Below are positions 60,575 through 64,000 of a DNA stretch of 64,000 bases, one piece after another (positions within the stretch are counted from its first letter, which is position 1; each line of letters opens with the position of its first letter). A program made the translations under genes and the position numbers. The notes under the pieces are model-generated. The model ran no database searches. It had not been told where the DNA came from and saw only the letters and a program-made list of their open reading frames with translations. Source of the DNA: Paenisporosarcina antarctica (GTDB lineage Bacteria > Bacillota > Bacilli > Bacillales_A > Planococcaceae); contig NZ_CP038015.1 of assembly GCF_004367585.1 (NCBI RefSeq), positions 373,501 to 437,500 on the forward strand, in the 5' to 3' direction.

Positions 60575-62743
60575 ATGGAAGCAAAAGAAATGATGCAACG
60601 AATTGCGAAAGAAATAAATATACGACCAGCGCAAGCTCAACAAGTCGTGGATTTACTTGAAGAAGGAAATACAGTTCCCTTCATAGCGCGCTATCGAAAA
60701 GAAGCAACTGGCTCATTAGATGAAGTTCAAATAAAAGCAGTAGAAGATCGGTATCGTTACATACAACAAATAGAACAACGAAAAGAGGAAGTTCTTCGCT
60801 TAATTGATGAGCAAGGGAAAATGACTGAAGAGTTATCTCAGGCCATATTAGCAGCCTCTGTCCTCCAACGACTAGAAGATTTATATCGACCATATAAGCA
60901 AAAACGTAGAACGAAAGCGACCGTTGCAAAAGAAAAAGGACTAGAGCCTTTAGCTAATCTTTTATTTAACTATTCGAAGACACAACCTGAAGACTTTGCG
61001 CAAGACTTTGTGAATGAAGAAAAAGAAGTGGCGAATGTAGAAGAAGCATTACAAGGTGCTCGGGATATATTAGCAGAACAATTTGCTGATGATGCGAAAA
61101 TTCGTGAAAAAGTTAGAAATTTAACACGTGCTGAAGGCTCAATTGTTTCATCAGTGAAAAAACAAGATGATGATGAAAAAAGTGTATTTGAAATGTACTA
61201 TGACTACACTGAGCCAGTAAAAAAAATCGTTCCTCACCGTGTTCTTGCAGTAAATCGAGGAGAAAAGGAAGAGATTTTGAAAGTTAGTTTGCATGCGCCG
61301 GCTGATCGTATTTTAACTGTCATGCGGGACGAGTGGATTCCAACGCACAGTTCTTCACCAAGCATTTCACATGTAATTGAAGCAATTGAAGACTCTTACA
61401 AACGCCTGATTGCACCTTCAGTTGAACGGGAGATTCGCGCAGAACTAACAGAAAAAGGGGAAACGCAAGCTATTCATATTTTTTCTGTAAACTTGCGAAA
61501 TCTATTGCTACAACCACCCTTAAAAGGGAAAGTAGTGTTAGGTCTAGACCCAGCATACCGAACAGGGTGCAAATTAGCTGTCGTAGACGATACAGGGAAA
61601 CTTCAAGAAGTATCCGTTATCTATCCGCATCCACCGCAATCGAAATTAGAAGCGTCTAAGAAAACTATATTAGACATATTAATCCGCTATCCAATTTCAA
61701 TTATTGCAATTGGGAATGGTACGGCATCTCGAGAATCTGAACAATTTATAGCGGAATGTCTAAGAGAAGCCAATCGTGAAATTGCATACGTAATTGTCAA
61801 TGAAGCTGGTGCGAGTGTATACTCAGCTTCAGATACTGCCCGAGCGGAATTTCCTGATTTGCAAGTCGAACAACGAAGTGCTGTTTCAATTGCTCGAAGA
61901 CTGCAAGACCCCCTTTCTGAGCTAGTGAAAATTGAACCGAAAGCTGTAGGAGTTGGTCAATATCAACATGACGTCTCTCAAAAGAAACTAAATGAGTCAT
62001 TAACCTTTATAGTAGAAACAGCAGTTAACCAAGTCGGCGTAAACATAAACACTGCATCAGCATCATTGTTGCAATATGTCTCAGGATTATCAAAGACCGT
62101 AGCTGAAAATGTTATCATTATGCGAAATGAAAACGGTAAATTCACATCACGGGCTCAACTGAAAAAAATTCCTCGTTTAGGCGCAAAAACGTATGAGCAA
62201 GCTATTGGGTTTTTACGAATACCAGAAGCCAAAAATCCATTTGATGCTACTGGTATTCACCCGGAAAGTTATAAAAGTGCAGAAGAAGTGTTGAAAACTG
62301 CAGGACTAACGAAAATACAAATAGGAACGAAAGATGCTGAACTCGCCCTTAGTGAGTTGAATTTAAGAGAGTTAAGCGAAAGACTAGAAGTGGGAGAAAT
62401 AACTTTGCAAGATATCGTGGACACGCTGAAAAAACCAACCCGCGATCCCCGTGATCAATTCCCGCAGCCGCTTCTCAAAACTGATATTCTTCAAATGGAA
62501 GACTTATCAAGTGGCATGGAGCTACAAGGGACAGTTCGCAATGTCGTTGATTTTGGTGCATTCGTAGACATAGGTGTAAAACAAGATGGGCTTGTACACA
62601 TTTCTAAATTAAAAAAAGGTTTTGTAAAACACCCACTTGATGTCGTTGCACTTGGAGACATCGTAACTGTTTGGGTGGAACAAGTTGAAAAGACAAAAGG
62701 ACGCATTTCATTAACAATGTTGCCCCCAGTAATTAAAAACTAA
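60575..62743 (+). CDS. tex: Tex-family RNA-binding transcription accessory protein
   Basis: 722 residues. Order: N-terminal helix-turn-helix/helical region, YqgF-like RNase H domain (VLGLDPAYRTGCKLAVVDDTG about 317-420), helix-hairpin-helix region (SASLLQYVSGLSKTVAENVI), and a C-terminal S1 domain (GMELQGTVRNVVDFGAFVDIGVKQDGLVH about 645-720). Equivalent to B. subtilis YdcI (Tex). Binds RNA and affects transcription or translation of stress genes. ATG 60575 follows GAGAGGA; ATG 60566 overlaps that SD. Confidence 0.95.
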   Translation: MEAKEMMQRIAKEINIRPAQAQQVVDLLEEGNTVPFIARYRKEATGSLDEVQIKAVEDRYRYIQQIEQRKEEVLRLIDEQGKMTEELSQAILAASVLQRLEDLYRPYKQKRRTKATVAKEKGLEPLANLLFNYSKTQPEDFAQDFVNEEKEVANVEEALQGARDILAEQFADDAKIREKVRNLTRAEGSIVSSVKKQDDDEKSVFEMYYDYTEPVKKIVPHRVLAVNRGEKEEILKVSLHAPADRILTVMRDEWIPTHSSSPSISHVIEAIEDSYKRLIAPSVEREIRAELTEKGETQAIHIFSVNLRNLLLQPPLKGKVVLGLDPAYRTGCKLAVVDDTGKLQEVSVIYPHPPQSKLEASKKTILDILIRYPISIIAIGNGTASRESEQFIAECLREANREIAYVIVNEAGASVYSASDTARAEFPDLQVEQRSAVSIARRLQDPLSELVKIEPKAVGVGQYQHDVSQKKLNESLTFIVETAVNQVGVNINTASASLLQYVSGLSKTVAENVIIMRNENGKFTSRAQLKKIPRLGAKTYEQAIGFLRIPEAKNPFDATGIHPESYKSAEEVLKTAGLTKIQIGTKDAELALSELNLRELSERLEVGEITLQDIVDTLKKPTRDPRDQFPQPLLKTDILQMEDLSSGMELQGTVRNVVDFGAFVDIGVKQDGLVHISKLKKGFVKHPLDVVALGDIVTVWVEQVEKTKGRISLTMLPPVIKN

Positions 62744-62749
62744 TATGGA

Positions 62750-62787
62750 ACCTGCTTATTGTTAATCAATAAGCAGGTTTTAATGAA
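62750..62787 (+). terminator. tex terminator
   Basis: AACCTGCTTATTG / CAATAAGCAGGTT with TTAAT loop and TTAAT tail. Confidence 0.8.
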
Positions 62788-62804
62788 TTCAAAGGATGGG
62801 TCGT

Positions 62805-63260
62805 ATGACAAACGAAGAACTTCACCTACTTGTAATAAAAATCTCCGAAGACGTTTTTAACAAACCGTTTCTGCATGAAGCCTATTTCAATAGTCGACTT
62901 AAAACAACCGGTGGACGATATATGTTACAAACTCATCACATTCAACTTAATCCAAAATCATTAGAACTTTATGGTGAGGAAGAACTTGAAGGAATTATTC
63001 GACATGAACTTTGTCACTATCACCTTCATATAGAAGGAAAAGGGTATAAGCATCGCGATAGAGATTTTAAATATTTATTAAAGATGACTAATTCCCCGAG
63101 ATTTTGTGCAAACTTAGGTTCTGCAAAAAGAAAAAGCGGAGCTATTCAACATGTCTATAGTTGTGTCTCATGTGGCCTTCTTTATAGACGGAAGATTCGT
63201 TTAAATACCGCCAAATACCGCTGCGGCAAGTGTTCAGGTCAATTATCAAAAGTACAATAA
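62805..63260 (+). CDS. SprT-like metalloprotein (YdcK)
   Basis: 151 residues, matching B. subtilis YdcK. The SprT zinc site is RHELCHYHLH (HExxH with Cys in the fourth place), followed by a C-terminal zinc ribbon with two CxxC pairs (YSCVSCGLLY and YRCGKCSG). SprT proteins are related to DNA-protein-crosslink proteases, but proteolytic activity of the bacterial group is not shown. ATG 62805 follows AAAGGATGGG; ATG 62796 overlaps the SD. Confidence 0.93.
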   Translation: MTNEELHLLVIKISEDVFNKPFLHEAYFNSRLKTTGGRYMLQTHHIQLNPKSLELYGEEELEGIIRHELCHYHLHIEGKGYKHRDRDFKYLLKMTNSPRFCANLGSAKRKSGAIQHVYSCVSCGLLYRRKIRLNTAKYRCGKCSGQLSKVQ

Positions 63261-63290
63261 TAATTCTTTGCAGAAATTGTCCTAAAGTAG

Positions 63291-63319
63291 TTGACGAGGA
63301 TGAAATACCTCACTATAAT
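63291..63319 (+). promoter_or_regulatory. Promoter of the tRNA cluster
   Basis: TTGACG (63291-63296), 17-bp spacer, TATAAT (63314-63319), 31 bp before tRNA-Asn; strong, stable-RNA type. Confidence 0.8.
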
Positions 63320-63349
63320 AGGGAAAGTCGATTAGTTCACCAACACTAT

Positions 63350-63424
63350 TCCGAAGTAGCTCAGTGGTAGAGCACCGCACTGTTAATGCGATGGTCGTAG
63401 GTTCGAGTCCTACCTTCGGAGCCA
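63350..63424 (+). tRNA. tRNA-Asn (anticodon GTT)
   Basis: Acceptor TCCGAAG / CTTCGGA, anticodon loop CTGTTAA, T-loop GTTCGAGTC, and encoded CCA. First tRNA of the cluster. Confidence 0.96.
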
Positions 63425-63425
63425 A

Positions 63426-63500
63426 GGCCCCTTGGTCAAGCGGTTAAGACACCGCCCTTTCACGGCGGTAACACGGGTTCGATTCCCGTAGGGGTCACCA
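63426..63500 (+). tRNA. tRNA-Glu (anticodon TTC)
   Basis: Acceptor GGCCCCT paired with AGGGGTC, anticodon loop CTTTCAC, encoded CCA. One base after tRNA-Asn. Confidence 0.96.
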
Positions 63501-63689
63501 ATTTTTAATAAACTATGTTATACTTACAATAATGAAATCGCAAGAGTGACACAGAAATTTAACTTCCTATAAAGAAGTCGCGAGGGTGTAATAACTCAGC
63601 TGTACGAGACGGCAAGTAACATCGAAGCTGGCGAAAGCCGATGCAGATGTCTATAAGCGTAGTACTCATAGTTTTTATAATAATATTAT
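63501..63689 (+). other. 189-bp spacer within the tRNA cluster
   Basis: Unusually long gap. It has two similar segments (TCGCAAGAGTG at 63539 and TCGCGAGGGTG at 63587) and a GNRA-type hairpin GGC-GAAA-GCC (63630-63639) flanked by CATC/GATG. No gene recognised. Confidence 0.45.
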
Positions 63690-63767
<78 letters not shown>

Positions 63768-63769
63768 AT

Positions 63770-63845
63770 GGTCCCGTGGTGTAGCGGTTAACATGCCTGC
63801 CTGTCACGCAGGAGATCGCCGGTTCGATCCCGGTCGGGACCGCCA
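63770..63845 (+). tRNA. tRNA-Asp (anticodon GTC)
   Basis: Acceptor GGTCCCG / CGGGACC, anticodon loop CTGTCAC, encoded CCA. Confidence 0.96.
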
Positions 63846-63853
63846 TTTTTTAT

Positions 63854-63928
63854 TGGGGTATAGCCAAGCGGTAAGGCAACGGATTTTGATTCCGTCACGC
63901 CCTGGTTCGAATCCAGGTTCCCCAACCA
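63854..63928 (+). tRNA. tRNA-Gln (anticodon TTG)
   Basis: Acceptor TGGGGTA / TTCCCCA region, anticodon loop TTTTGAT, encoded CCA. Confidence 0.95.
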
Positions 63929-63945
63929 TTTTTCCTTAAGCTTAC

Positions 63946-64000
63946 GAGCCATTAGCTCAGTTGGTAGAGCATCTGACTTTTAATCAGAGGGTCGTAGGTT
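63946..64000 (+). tRNA. tRNA-Lys (anticodon TTT), cut by window end
   Basis: GAGCCATTAGCTCAGTTGG start, anticodon loop CTTTTAA, then GTCGTAGGTT; the T-arm and acceptor 3' strand lie beyond the window. Confidence 0.93.

Overview
The window looks like a chromosomal segment of a low-GC Gram-positive bacterium of the Bacillales. Family Planococcaceae (Psychrobacillus / Paenisporosarcina / Sporosarcina-like) is my best guess. It rests on protein resemblance, on dispersed intergenic repeats of a kind I associate with that group, and on the block ddl-murF-cshA-ydbS/ydbT-rhomboid-acpS-ydcC-alr-mazEF-rsbRSTUVW-sigB-rsbX-tex-sprT-tRNAs, which follows the Bacillus subtilis 45-minute region. Species cannot be fixed from sequence alone.

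Layout. 1-9.9 kb: 3' portion of a BmrA-type ABC exporter, a GGDEF/EAL protein, a YceI/YodB-like divergent pair around a large palindrome, murB, a K+/H+ antiporter, a two-gene Fluc fluoride channel, a P1 peptidase and a UspA protein. 10-16.5 kb: cadC-cadA metal efflux, a double-GNAT protein, a sigma-B-type small membrane protein, mntR, cvfB and a YpuA-like exported protein. 16.5-17.3 kb: a gene-poor stretch carrying five GTTGTAA heptamers at exact 21-bp intervals. 17.3-27.8 kb: mostly single-gene units (dioxygenase, acetyltransferases, LytTR regulator with divergent bmrU, AraC regulator, a second-type YidC, SodC, MFS, M15 peptidase). 27.9-29.4 kb: an intact IS3-family element inserted in the loop of an intrinsic terminator. 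29.5-36.7 kb: queCDEF under a preQ1-I riboswitch, cls, a GNAT/aminotransferase fusion and an XRE-TPR regulator. 36.8-42.7 kb: two MFS transporters, copZ, a CBS protein and a RodA protein. 42.9-63.3 kb: the conserved cell-wall / sigma-B block. 63.3-64 kb: a tRNA cluster (Asn, Glu, fMet, Asp, Gln, Lys-partial).

How genes work together. The sigma-B operon encodes the complete stressosome output (RsbR, S, T), phosphatase RsbU, partner switch RsbV/RsbW and feedback phosphatase RsbX. Reading the window for sigma-B promoters (GTTTAA-N13/14-GGGTAT) gave several good matches: a perfect one before an otherwise unrecorded 33-residue membrane peptide, and strong ones before an lmo0937-type peptide, a 106-residue unknown and possibly an esterase and a DUF4064 protein. 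Cell-wall genes (murB, ddl, murF, alr, rodA, M15 carboxypeptidase) and metal or stress genes (cadCA, mntR, copZ, sodC, crcB pair, uspA) dominate the rest.

Limits. Functions come from motif and family recognition by eye. Start codons were chosen by Shine-Dalgarno position and may differ from automated calls. Promoters are consensus matches without experimental support.
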